NCBI GenBank assembly: GCA_903813345.2
Contig: CAIIXF020000004.1
Location: 20,990,477 to 21,054,476, forward strand
DNA length: 64,000 bases
Direction of reading: 5' to 3'
From: Owenia fusiformis
Taxonomy: Eukaryota; Annelida; Polychaeta; Sabellida; Oweniidae
Part shown: one piece after another, positions 55,491 to 63,904 of the stretch
How positions within the stretch are numbered: position 1 is the stretch's first letter
Layout: each line of letters begins with the position of its first letter
Program-made: the position numbers and the translations under genes
Notes under the pieces: generated by a model
What the model saw: only the letters and a program-made list of their open reading frames with translations
The model's database searches: none
Told to the model about the DNA's origin: nothing

Positions 55491-55638
55491 GAAGAAAAAA
55501 GTGAAGCTGATAGCTGTAGCGAATGTAGTTATTTCGACCCCGTGGATTTTGGAAGCCATAGTTAAATCTCACAGTAGAAATAAAGATATATATACGTCAA
55601 TGTAAGTAATATAGTCATTTATACCTAGGTTTTTGAAC

Positions 55639-56018
55639 ATGATAGGTCAATTATTAGTTTTGAGCGTTATTGTAACATGCTGCATTTGTCAAAACATCAA
55701 TGTTACTCGACACTTTAATGGAACTGAAAACGTAACACCTTATTACGTACTGAAACCATATATTAACAGTTACGATGTAAATCTAGAGACTCCAATGGCC
55801 TTAAGCTTTACCGGAGGTGTTTTAACTTTTGTTATCATAGGTGAGTTACGCGATTTTTGACAAACTATAATATACCATAATGTTTGGCTTATATTTAATA
55901 GTGGTAACTAATGCTATATCATTTTTTAGGTAATGTGTTATGGCTTAGAATGTTAACGAGATCCAAATTACCGATGGTTAAGGATGAAAGACAAAGGGTG
56001 CCTATGATAGCCATATAA
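55639..56018 (+). CDS. Small type I membrane protein, 96 aa
   Basis: Two exons, 55639-55840 and 55930-56018, joined across an 89-bp GT..AG intron in frame. The ATG at 55639 opens a hydrophobic signal peptide (MIGQLLVLSVIVTCCICQ). A short ectodomain follows with N-glycosylation sites (NVT, NGT, NVT). A second hydrophobic stretch, ALSFTGGVLTFVIIGNVLWL, spans the splice junction and would cross the membrane, leaving a short basic cytoplasmic tail. I do not recognise the family. Signal peptide, splice signals and frame agree, but the small size leaves some doubt. Confidence 0.55.
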
Positions 56019-56682
56019 AATTCATACAATGTGTACAAAAGATATACGACAAATAAATAAGAATGTATTAAACTACAAGATCTTGTAGATCAGAAAATCC
56101 CTTAATTTGTTTGTTTATTGTTCTTTAATTGTTTAAAACTTAGTGAAACATAATAAATCCTTAGGATTATTCGATGTAAGTTTATTAATTCCAAAGTTTC
56201 AACATTTGTACAAAATCATTAATTACAGACCTACACAAAGTTGCAATGTCATCTACTTAGAAACACGTGTATATTCGATTAGGGTGACATCTTCAAATAT
56301 TAAAATACTCTGTACGATGCTGACATCTAGTGGTAGTTGGATATCACTACATTGATACAAATATATAACATTTATCGAGTATACATATTCAATAATTGTT
56401 TAACATTAAACACCGTTGGAATGTAATCATATGATATTGTTTACACGTGTATTGCAATTTAACATTGAAATTGCGAACCTCGATTGAGTAAATTAGCATT
56501 TGAGGCTTTTTGAACACCGCATCAATGAGGATTTAAATCGACCTCTTTAAGAAAACTTTAAGACAACTATGTTGTTTTATTTGAAAATTACATGCAGAAT
56601 TTAAAAAAACCATCAAATAGAATAAATTCTGGTCTTGAATGGTAATATGCAGATCTCCTAAGATCTTTTTTAAATACCTTTC
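56019..56682. other. No gene recognised
   Basis: Between the small membrane-protein gene and the viral-type gene cluster. One boundary of the mobile cluster should lie here or just beyond, but no terminal inverted repeat or target duplication could be identified. Confidence 0.45.
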
Positions 56683-56892
56683 CTAGATTTCAATACTGTT
56701 AAGCGATTCCTTAATTAAAACATAAATACAAAGTGAACCGAGAAAGTTGGGAAGATCACATGAATTACATGAGTTTAATTGATTTATATCGGTCAAATTA
56801 AATACAATGGTAAATAAGACAGCTATAATTAAGTAGGCAAAGTCTGTATTTAGTCCAACAAACAAGTTTACGCCTACAGGGGTGATATTCAT
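56683..56892 (-). CDS. Possible small membrane protein at the 3' end of the viral-type cluster
   Basis: 69-codon frame on the same strand and 33 bp downstream of the last accessory ORF. It has one strong hydrophobic stretch (FAYLIIAVLFTIVFNLTD). Position favours membership of the cluster; there is no family match, and it may be chance. Confidence 0.3.
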   Translation of the reverse strand: MNITPVGVNLFVGLNTDFAYLIIAVLFTIVFNLTDINQLNSCNSCDLPNFLGSLCIYVLIKESLNSIEI

Positions 56893-56925
56893 ATCATTGT
56901 ATTCAAATATGTCCTAATAGAGTGT

Positions 56926-57366
56926 TTAAAATGGCAGCCATTTTGCTTTGTTTTTACGAGGTCTCTTAAGAGCTTTGGCTGAAATACCCGGTACTTTGTA
57001 CGATGTGGCGCTTCTTTTGTAAATGAACCTAGGTGTATTATCGGTATAGCTAGGCATCCCTATTGCATCATCATCATCACTGGTTGATAGTCCCGCGTCA
57101 TCATTTTGTTTACTCGAGGTACCTCCCTTAAAGTCGCTATCGGATGGGGCATCCAATTTATTTTCCGAGGAAAACGTAGATGCATCATTACCCCCGGAAT
57201 CAACGTGCTTCGTATGACTAGGTTTACGTGTACCTATTCCACCATCCATTTTATCAGTATTAGTTGGTGTCTGATCTATGGTTTTGTTATTACCCTCCTC
57301 AGTTTTACGCGTGGAATTTTCGAGTCTGATATATTTATCATAAGGTATCAAAACAGATTTGATCAT
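56926..57366 (-). CDS. Accessory protein of the viral-type cluster, 146 aa
   Basis: Begins MIKSVLIPYDKYIRLE, continues as a low-complexity Ser/Thr/Asp-rich stretch, and ends in a short basic motif (ALKRPRKNKAKWLPF) after a Pro-Gly. Its ATG overlaps the stop of the upstream 107-aa frame (ATGA), suggesting coupled translation. Small proteins with an N-terminal PYDKY-like block and a basic Trp-containing tail are, from memory, common neighbours of this capsid family in animal genomes, but no function is known to me. A disordered virion or DNA-binding protein is an inference. Confidence 0.7.
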   Translation of the reverse strand: MIKSVLIPYDKYIRLENSTRKTEEGNNKTIDQTPTNTDKMDGGIGTRKPSHTKHVDSGGNDASTFSSENKLDAPSDSDFKGGTSSKQNDDAGLSTSDDDDAIGMPSYTDNTPRFIYKRSATSYKVPGISAKALKRPRKNKAKWLPF

Positions 57367-57686
57367 AGCTTCAGTTTTTGGATAAAATTATGAACGGATT
57401 TAATCAATAGACCCAAAACTGATGTATTACGTTTAATCAAGTCCTTTCTAAACTTTTTGCTTTTGGATTTTGTCGCGATGTGTTGTAAAACTATTCTATG
57501 TCGTTTCAATTTTTGTTTATAAAAATTCGCGATAGGGAGACTACCGTGAAGTACGTTAAGAGCTATTTCACCTAGAACTCGAAGTTGCGTTTCCGTAATT
57601 GTATTCAATAAAACTTTCATTTGTTGCAAAGTACTAGTCAAAAGGAATTTTAGGAAGTTTTTATTCCGTTTAATAAGTGCTGACAT
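57363..57686 (-). CDS. Small basic helical protein of the viral-type cluster, 107 aa
   Basis: Lys/Arg-rich throughout and predicted largely helical (NFLKFLLTSTLQQMKVLLNT, then GEIALNVLHGSLPI), with a basic middle (KQKLKRHRIVLQHIATKSKS) and an amphipathic C-terminal helix (LGLLIKSVHNFIQKLKL). It lies between the ATPase gene and the 146-aa frame, overlapping the latter by four bases. A basic protein with an amphipathic tail recalls small adenoviral core or membrane-active virion proteins in style only; no homology is claimed. Confidence 0.7.
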   Translation of the reverse strand: MSALIKRNKNFLKFLLTSTLQQMKVLLNTITETQLRVLGEIALNVLHGSLPIANFYKQKLKRHRIVLQHIATKSKSKKFRKDLIKRNTSVLGLLIKSVHNFIQKLKL

Positions 57687-57745
57687 CGTGACATGTCTTT
57701 TATATGTTGTCCGATAACCGTCTGGATCTATACTGACGCGTTCAA

Positions 57746-58417
57746 TTAACTTTTGGGTTTATAAATGATAGGGTCTTCATTCGGAAATATACGCGTGCGT
57801 AATCTATATTCATCAACGCCATCTGGCGACATATCAACGACTATGTAACCGTACCTTTCCGAAGTGGCGTCCAAATAGCTGTCCATGAAATATTTCGTTT
57901 TATCCGGATATATTTGACCAGCCAAACACTTTAGTTGTCTTTTATCACGATTTGCCTTGAAAATGATGAAATACTGCGTATTTAATGAAATATTTCTAGC
58001 GCTAGGACCCTGACACAAGGCGTTTTGTGTTAGAAAAAGGACATTCATATTTCTATGATGACATAATTGCGTGAATATTTTGGCGGCCTCTCTACTTTGA
58101 CATACGCTAGCCATTAAATCATCTAGAACTAGAAATGTTGGTATCGATATATCTTTCGTAAAATTTAAGATTTCTTCCTCGTCGACTAGTCCTTCGTGAA
58201 ATATGATTTCATCTTTAAATTGTAGCTCCATATCGCGGTACAGGGATTGCCAAGTTGCGTAACAAAACAATATTTTGGAAGGTGAATTCGAACTATTTTG
58301 AAACAAGGCATCTCTATGTTTTAGAATTTTGAAACACATGTTAGTTTTCCCCGATTGAGACGCTCCTATCATGGCGATAGAGGTAGGCGAATTAAAGGGC
58401 ACCAGGCTATGTGTCAT
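57746..58417 (-). CDS. A32/FtsK-HerA-type DNA-packaging ATPase
   Basis: 223 aa. Walker A is GASQSGKT (residues 18-25) and Walker B is the hydrophobic run FLVLDDLM. A polar sensor-type segment (VLFLTQNALCQG) follows, then the ISLNTQYFIIFKANRDKRQ block, which is characteristic of the packaging ATPases of Polintons and related double-jelly-roll viruses. It would pump genomic DNA into preformed capsids. The frame is intact and of usual family length. It follows the protease gene after a 183-bp gap, the largest within the late part of the cluster, which might hold a promoter or RNA-processing site. Confidence 0.9.
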   Translation of the reverse strand: MTHSLVPFNSPTSIAMIGASQSGKTNMCFKILKHRDALFQNSSNSPSKILFCYATWQSLYRDMELQFKDEIIFHEGLVDEEEILNFTKDISIPTFLVLDDLMASVCQSREAAKIFTQLCHHRNMNVLFLTQNALCQGPSARNISLNTQYFIIFKANRDKRQLKCLAGQIYPDKTKYFMDSYLDATSERYGYIVVDMSPDGVDEYRLRTRIFPNEDPIIYKPKS

Positions 58418-58600
58418 GGCTTCGACGTTTGACCTTACAATGATAAATACTTGTTTTGCGAAGTCTTTTATTTAAACAATCGGTCTATTGATGATTTTTA
58501 ATAAGTTAGTACCAAAGAACAAATATAATTTTTTACCTAATCCATTTTATTTCGATACACAATAGTATAACATACATAGAATATAAACAATTATATCTAA

Positions 58601-59140
58601 TTAACTTTCTAAAGCCTGAATATTCGGTTTAACGCAGGTTTGGCATTCTACATAAGTCACTGCGGATTTGGTAGAAAAGTGAGTCTTGAAATAATCTATG
58701 GTGATTAAATCGTTGTAATAAGTATCCTCGATATTATAGTCATTCAATATACCCAGTAAGCTTTCATTTCTACGAATATAACGATCCATTACAACTAATG
58801 CATATTGGCCACAGATTGTACTTTCATCATCTTGAAGTCTCAAGTTATTGTATATAAATGTATCCGAATTATTTCGTATGAATTCAAATAGACCATATTT
58901 TCGGGGATGACCACCCAAACTGTCAAAATACATACAAGTTTTCTGACCCAACGTGTCAATCTTGAATACGAGTAAGACCCAATGTAATCCGGGGTGATCG
59001 TGCTTGGCCGTATTGACGATATAAACGGCTAATTTACTCGGAGAAAACCGCGGTAATTCGTCTTTGGCGCAGACCCTACGGTAGGCGGTTTTTAAATAAG
59101 ATGTAGATTCTAATATATGCCTTAATTGGAGAGAGTTCAT
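58601..59140 (-). CDS. Adenain-type (C5) maturation cysteine protease
   Basis: 179 aa. The adenovirus-protease arrangement is visible: His53 in GLHWVLLVFK, Asp73 in YFDSLGGHP, and Cys110 in STICGQYALVVMD, preceded by Gln103 in the oxyanion region. Such proteases cleave capsid precursors during virion maturation. The start codon overlaps the stop of the capsid gene as TAATG, so translation by re-initiation is plausible. The catalytic residues and length are normal for Polinton proteases, and no frameshift is seen. Confidence 0.9.
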   Translation of the reverse strand: MNSLQLRHILESTSYLKTAYRRVCAKDELPRFSPSKLAVYIVNTAKHDHPGLHWVLLVFKIDTLGQKTCMYFDSLGGHPRKYGLFEFIRNNSDTFIYNNLRLQDDESTICGQYALVVMDRYIRRNESLLGILNDYNIEDTYYNDLITIDYFKTHFSTKSAVTYVECQTCVKPNIQALES

Positions 59141-60465
59141 TATGTTATGACGTTCCTAGCCTCGTCTATCTGAATAACTTTGGGAAACTCCGCCAATATT
59201 AGGATGTTGATCGCTTCTTGCAGAGGTTTTTGAAAATGACCATTGATGGATAAATTACCCCTTCTTTCGATCGAATTAACTTGCGTACTACCGATGTTAT
59301 TGACGTCAAATCTTAAAATTGTAGTTCCGTTGGCCAATTCGTCTCTGGATATGCTCGCGTTTCGTTTTTGGTCGTTAAACTGGGGAAATAAGTTGTTGTA
59401 ACACGTTATATACTTGTTCAGCAAACCACCTGTTCTGTAATCTAATGTTACGGGATTGGTCACGCTTAGTCCATCGACTAACACGTCTAGATAATCTAAG
59501 TTGAAATGTTGAAAGTTGAAAGGATTCAAATCGTACACGCCCATTTGAGATCGAGCCGTGACCATGACTAGGTATATCGTTTGAGGCACCCTACCTAGAA
59601 ATAAATTATCGATTTGAAAATTGCGGTTTCCGGTGGCCACACTTAAACTTTTCATTTCTCTGCCGATGTACGGATATTGAGCCAGATTCGTCTTTAACGT
59701 TTGGGCGTGACCTTCCAATACACCGGGTGTCGGCTCAATTTTGGCAATTCTTAGAAATGCGTCGGTAATCTTAACCTTATAAGCTACGTCGTTATCATGA
59801 GCCGTTAGGTTAAAGGCAGCCGGGGATGGTGTTAGTTTGACTTGAATATCAATGTTATTCAACAAATATTTTTCAATCTTAAAGATGTCAGCGTGCAATG
59901 GACCCGCCATTTCAACCTCCAAACTCTCGATCGTGTGCGCCATTCTCCTCAGAAATCCATTATTTTTGGAGTCAAACCCGTTATGGTCGTTACCTAGACT
60001 GGCTTCATCCTTAAAATACATTTGGGATGATAAGTAACCTTGCATATCTGCCGCTGATGTGTTTAGTACTGTTTGAATATAACTTGTGTACGGGTAATAA
60101 GGTCCCGATGTTGACATTGATTTTTGCTGCATTTGAACATCCACTTGCGAGAATAATGAATGTAACCAAAGATTAGCGCAAGTAACTTTGGGTGCAGATG
60201 CCCCCGGGTCGTTTGGATCTATAGGCAATGGACTCCCATCGGGCATGGTTATTTTTGCCTTGACGAATAACACTGTTTTACTCAAATCTAAGTAGTGATC
60301 TCCGTTATTTGTTATATCGAAGGTTAATGGATTACCATCTGATAAATTGATCGGTCTAAAATTGACGTATTTCAACTGTTTCGTGCTGACATCTGTGTCG
60401 CGGGATTCGAAAATCATAAACTGCTCGTTCACAACCTCGCTAGAACTATCCATAATGTTATCCAT
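59140..60465 (-). CDS. Major capsid protein candidate (F54H12.2-like family)
   Basis: 441 aa, no introns. It resembles the family often labelled uncharacterized protein F54H12.2-like in invertebrate genomes: an N-terminal YVNFRPINLSDGNPLTFDI block, a LDLSKTVLFVKAKI strand, NLWLHSLFSQVDVQMQQKS, YPYTSYIQTVLNTS, and later NPFNFQHFNLDYLDVLVDG. The alternating beta pattern, length and place between a basic protein and the protease fit a double-jelly-roll major capsid protein. That assignment is inferred from context and family recall; structure prediction would settle it. The ATG lies 2 bp after the stop of the preceding basic-protein frame. Confidence 0.8.
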   Translation of the reverse strand: MDNIMDSSSEVVNEQFMIFESRDTDVSTKQLKYVNFRPINLSDGNPLTFDITNNGDHYLDLSKTVLFVKAKITMPDGSPLPIDPNDPGASAPKVTCANLWLHSLFSQVDVQMQQKSMSTSGPYYPYTSYIQTVLNTSAADMQGYLSSQMYFKDEASLGNDHNGFDSKNNGFLRRMAHTIESLEVEMAGPLHADIFKIEKYLLNNIDIQVKLTPSPAAFNLTAHDNDVAYKVKITDAFLRIAKIEPTPGVLEGHAQTLKTNLAQYPYIGREMKSLSVATGNRNFQIDNLFLGRVPQTIYLVMVTARSQMGVYDLNPFNFQHFNLDYLDVLVDGLSVTNPVTLDYRTGGLLNKYITCYNNLFPQFNDQKRNASISRDELANGTTILRFDVNNIGSTQVNSIERRGNLSINGHFQKPLQEAINILILAEFPKVIQIDEARNVIT

Positions 60466-60467
60466 TT

Positions 60468-60851
60468 TTATTTATTTGTTTTTGTTTTATCTGTTTTTCC
60501 CTTTTTATCAAATATGGTACTTATACCGAGCGTATTATTTTCACGTTTATCACGTTTTTTCTTTAATACGGTGTTACTCCCTTCGATACCTTTGGTACGT
60601 GTGGTCTTATTTTTAAATACGGAAGGTTTTATAGATTTAATCCGGGGACCTGTATCTATGATGTTATCACGACGCATGCGCAACCTGGCTCTTTGAACGC
60701 TGGCCTCAGAGGGTGATATCATCGTTACAGAGGTTCCACTTCCGGTTTGATTGGTACCGCCGCTTTTCAAAGGAACGTAATGAGCCTTGTTAACTTTAAT
60801 TTTAACCATTTTTTTCTTTGGTTTTGAGAACAGATCTGTCCAGATATCCAT
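60468..60851 (-). CDS. Basic protein upstream of the capsid gene, 127 aa
   Basis: Highly basic (SKPKKKMVKIKVNKAHYVPL near the start; KKKRDKRENN and KKGKTDKTKTNK near the end), Ser/Thr-rich and probably disordered. The frame ends 2 bp before the capsid ATG. A nucleic-acid-binding core or scaffolding role is a reasonable guess from charge and position, but I recognise no family. Confidence 0.65.
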   Translation of the reverse strand: MDIWTDLFSKPKKKMVKIKVNKAHYVPLKSGGTNQTGSGTSVTMISPSEASVQRARLRMRRDNIIDTGPRIKSIKPSVFKNKTTRTKGIEGSNTVLKKKRDKRENNTLGISTIFDKKGKTDKTKTNK

Positions 60852-60887
60852 ACCCTTTGTATAAGCTTAGATTGGCGAAAAGTTTAC

Positions 60888-61313
60888 TCAAATATGTAAT
60901 CTCTTTTTAAAATGTAAAACGCAGGTTGTGGGGCTATTATTCGTAAATTCCACGGGTGAACCGTCCTGATAAGTCAAAGCAATACTGATCTCGTTAAAAT
61001 TATTTAGTCCTAAATCCAAGTAATATATATTTTTAAATTCACAGTATGTCTTAGATGTCGATATAGTACGTAGGATCGTCCTCGACGTTGGTCCTACTAA
61101 TGATTCGCCTATTATATTACAATATACGTATATTAATCCTTTATTTACACGTTTACCTAAACAAATTTCGGTTAAACCGCAAGTCCAGTTTTCCAATTTT
61201 TTAAACGTTTGGTAATTGGGTAGTTTACTGGTGAATTTACTCTGAGTGTTATCCTCGTAATAAATTAAGGAATCCTCGCTGGTAAGATGTGCGTACGTCT
61301 GTTTCAAACTCAT
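60888..61313 (-). CDS. Beta-rich protein, candidate minor capsid (penton-type) protein
   Basis: 141 aa, predicted almost entirely as beta strands. The segments GLIYVYCNIIGESLVGPTS, LRTISTSK and NNFNEISIALTYQDGSPVEF, then CVLHFKKRLHI, follow a pattern I associate with penton-like proteins found beside this capsid family. Penton-type proteins close the capsid vertices. It is shorter than many minor capsid proteins, so it may be only the C-terminal domain or a distinct protein. It lies just downstream of the tRNA-like gene and the integrase. Confidence 0.6.
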   Translation of the reverse strand: MSLKQTYAHLTSEDSLIYYEDNTQSKFTSKLPNYQTFKKLENWTCGLTEICLGKRVNKGLIYVYCNIIGESLVGPTSRTILRTISTSKTYCEFKNIYYLDLGLNNFNEISIALTYQDGSPVEFTNNSPTTCVLHFKKRLHI

Positions 61314-61382
61314 AACTAAATTAACCCGTATAGGTATCTTCTTAAATACTAAGGTGCGAGGTGAGTCTATCGAATATCTTTC

Positions 61383-61455
61383 GGCTCATTGACCTAGAAG
61401 TATGATTCTCAATTTGGATGTGAGAGGTCTCGGGGGTCGAATCCCGACCGGGCCT
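61383..61455 (+). tRNA. tRNA-Pro(UGG)-like gene inside the viral-type cluster
   Basis: 73 nt alignable with animal tRNA-Pro along its length (start GGCTCATTGACCTAGAAGTA, anticodon arm CTCAATTTGGATGTGAG, T arm TCGGG...CCCGA). The anticodon TGG is at 61415-61417 with T at position 33. The B box GGGTCGAATCC has one mismatch to consensus. Immediately downstream, TATTTTT is a Pol III terminator. Oddities: two acceptor-stem mismatches (positions 6-67, 7-66), one mismatch each in the D and anticodon stems, and an 8-nt T loop. It may be a diverged functional gene, a pseudogene or a tRNA-derived Pol III promoter. It lies on the strand opposite all cluster genes. Confidence 0.7.
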
Positions 61456-61493
61456 ATTTTTAAAAAAATTATTTCATTTTAATTACCGTGTCT

Positions 61494-62657
61494 TTAAATT
61501 TCAGAGATATCCTTCACATTCACCCAGGAGTTGAACTTTTTGGGCCAGAATTTCCACTTGATTAACGCTAATCTATTGTTTGGTAATCGCCCCTTATATT
61601 TAAGAATATGATCTATTTGAAATAACTGATCCGGTTTAGTGGTTACCCCATTCAACTCTTCGTTATAAAACGTTCCTTTTATGTCATCGTCGTTATAATC
61701 CATCAATTTATAAACGGGAACACCACCTCTCATATATTTACTTTTAATTTTGAATATTTCACCTGTCCAGCGTGCGTGATATTCTTTCTGAAATGGATGA
61801 CGTAATGTAGATATACGTACTAAATCGCCAGCTTTAAATTTAAAAGTAACTTTTGCTTTTCGTTTCCTCGCAACATTTTCTTTCTTGATATTTACGTTTT
61901 TAATACGTTCCCGTTGGTCACGTTGCTCTTGTCTCGTCAATTGGTCGTGCATAACTTCGTATTGGGTAGCCTCATTCACGCTAGATGGCGCTCTTCCAAT
62001 AGTTCTATGAAATGTATCGTTGTAGCCATTCACTATGTCCATTAGAACATCGACGTATCGGTTAGTTTGATTAGCAATCATATACCTATGTAACCGTGTC
62101 GCTAACGTCTTAATAACTCTCTCGACGTAATTTGACTTTTTTTCATTGAGACTGAAAATCTGGGTGATACCTAAACGTTTCAAATATGGTTTCAAGATAT
62201 TGTTGTCGAATTCTCGACCCATATCTAAGCGCAAGATGGTGGGTTGTTTAGCTGCCCCTAAATCATCCAAAATGTGTTTGAGAGCTTTAAATGTCTCCTT
62301 AGCAGTTTTCGTTTTTAAAAGTTTTGCGTGGACAAATTTGCTGAAAATATCGATTGTAATTAATATGTAACTGAAGCCATTGTTATATGATTTCAATTTG
62401 CTAAAATCGATCAGATCGGCCTCCATCATATAATGAATTCCTAATGTCTCGACAGGACTTCTTTTAAATTTTCTCCTGACGGGTTTATACATGGTATACG
62501 CTTCAACACCGTTCAAGAAATCTTTCACCATTTTTAATGTTATGTCATTTCTAAACTCTTTAATACTTTTGTGGAATTTAGATGGTGATGTAAAACTTCC
62601 ATTAAATGTAGGGTCGTAATATAGGTTACTAAGATAATCACGGACGTTCTCCGCCAT
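61494..62657 (-). CDS. Polinton-type DDE integrase with C-terminal chromodomain
   Basis: 387 aa. The N-terminus has the YYDPTFNGSF motif seen in Polinton integrases, and a KPVRRKFKRSPVET block precedes the catalytic core. The core triad is Asp81 (MEADLIDF), Asp145 (LRLDMGREF) and Glu179 (NYVERVIK), 33 residues between the last two. The C-terminal 45 residues (FQIDHILKYKGRLPNNRLAL, then WPKKFNSWVNVKDI) form a chromodomain, a targeting module of Polinton and chromovirus integrases that reads histone marks. It joins element DNA to the chromosome. The frame is complete. It is the upstream-most gene of the cluster. Confidence 0.93.
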   Translation of the reverse strand: MAENVRDYLSNLYYDPTFNGSFTSPSKFHKSIKEFRNDITLKMVKDFLNGVEAYTMYKPVRRKFKRSPVETLGIHYMMEADLIDFSKLKSYNNGFSYILITIDIFSKFVHAKLLKTKTAKETFKALKHILDDLGAAKQPTILRLDMGREFDNNILKPYLKRLGITQIFSLNEKKSNYVERVIKTLATRLHRYMIANQTNRYVDVLMDIVNGYNDTFHRTIGRAPSSVNEATQYEVMHDQLTRQEQRDQRERIKNVNIKKENVARKRKAKVTFKFKAGDLVRISTLRHPFQKEYHARWTGEIFKIKSKYMRGGVPVYKLMDYNDDDIKGTFYNEELNGVTTKPDQLFQIDHILKYKGRLPNNRLALIKWKFWPKKFNSWVNVKDISEI

Positions 62658-62869
62658 GACAAAACTAGAAATGAGTCAAGACTTATGATTTGGCTTTTTA
62701 TAAGTAAATGCTAGTGGTTCTTTAAATTTTTTTCAAAATGTGGTTGTTTTGTAACTTTGCATTTTTTGGACACCTATCTACATGTTTATTACCTCGTATA
62801 ATATGTACCATATAAGCCATACAAAATATAAAGTTAATTTACATGATCCTTTATTAAGCATAGGTTCCT

Positions 62870-63904
62870 TTAAGAATACGTATACAGTGTTATAGAATAG
62901 TCACTGGCCCTTTTTTTAATGGTCACTGAACCCACATCGTCAAATCTTAATGAGGAAATGTCTGATTCTGGTGGAGAAGGTTCACCATGTAAACCATCCT
63001 CCATGGTTCCAACGACATCACATTGACTGAACGTTTCAGAATTTTCACGTCTAACACCCCAGCTACTACCCCACCAAACATTAACTGCAAGCCATCACCG
63101 TAGATACGAGACACTTTTAGTTTGAGTTTGAATACAATGACTGAAAATATACAGAAAAACAAAAATCGTTAATAAATGTAGTTAACTAGAATTAAAATTA
63201 GTTGACCTAACATTGTCACATCTGAAAACAGCGATCATTTTATGAAAATCATCATATACCAAGCTTTTAATGGATAGTACGAGTTATGTTTAACATATGA
63301 TTAACTTATGTTAGAATAGATGTCGCATTCGTACAGCTAGTCTACGGGACTCTTAGGTTATTATACTTACACAGTGTGGAGTGTGTCACGACAAAAGAAA
63401 GAACAGCTAGAATAGCAGATGTAATGTCCCCGCCGTGCCACACGAGTTTGTTGTCACTGGCATTTGGTATCAAACGTACAATTTCCACGTCCCCAATCTG
63501 TTGCTAAATAATGAAATGATAAACAATCGAACTAAATTCCACCAACGTTATACTCATTATATTATAAGTGATATACCTCTTCAAAAAACTCCGTACAACA
63601 GTAGCTTTTAAATATAATGTAGGTAGTATGTCATAATCTAATTGATATTGAAATAAATTGGTATACTAGTAACTACTTTTTATTTGATACTGTTTTAAAT
63701 TTTTTTACTAACTCAGAGTGTTAAGTAATTTAAAGCTGTGATAATAATCAATTACAATTGTCTTGACGATGATTTAAATATTAAAATTAACTTACCACTT
63801 GATGTGTCACAATCACCAATCAATATATTATTATATACGGAACAACCGGTCTTGACAGAAACTATCATGCAGAGAACAGTAAATAGCGTAGTACACAAAG
63901 ACAT
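62870..63904 (-). CDS. Signal-peptide membrane protein gene, exon structure incomplete
   Basis: Likely exons on the minus strand: 63904-63796 (ATG, signal peptide MSLCTTLFTVLCMIVSVKTG, donor GTAAGT), 63503-63371 and 63084-62870. The last two join in frame and encode a hydrophobic membrane segment (ITSAILAVLSFVVTHSTLFN) and a short tail ending at a TAA at 62872-62870. The first exon ends in a phase that does not fit the second, so an exon is missing from my model or one boundary is wrong. An alternative acceptor for the last exon lies near 63140. No family was recognised. It converges towards the viral-type cluster. Confidence 0.4.

Larger units (their letters stand above)
56683..62657 (-). 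mobile_element. Polinton/Maverick-like (adintovirus-like) gene cluster, no polymerase
   Basis: At least eight intronless frames on one strand, in the order integrase, minor-capsid candidate, basic protein, major capsid candidate, protease, packaging ATPase, two small ORFs, and perhaps a third. Spacing is 2-200 bp, with one TAATG and one ATGA stop/start overlap. Integrase, adenain protease and A32-type ATPase together are the signature set of Polintons and adintoviruses. PolB is absent from the 6 kb and from the flanks seen here. Catalytic residues are intact in all three enzymes, arguing for a young or constrained copy. The element's ends were not found; the coordinates bound the coding cluster only. 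Confidence 0.88.

Noticed and set aside
56019-56900. Terminal inverted repeat of the viral-type cluster
   Set aside because: No stretch here could be matched by eye to an inverse in 62.66-64.0 kb; needs a computed self-alignment.
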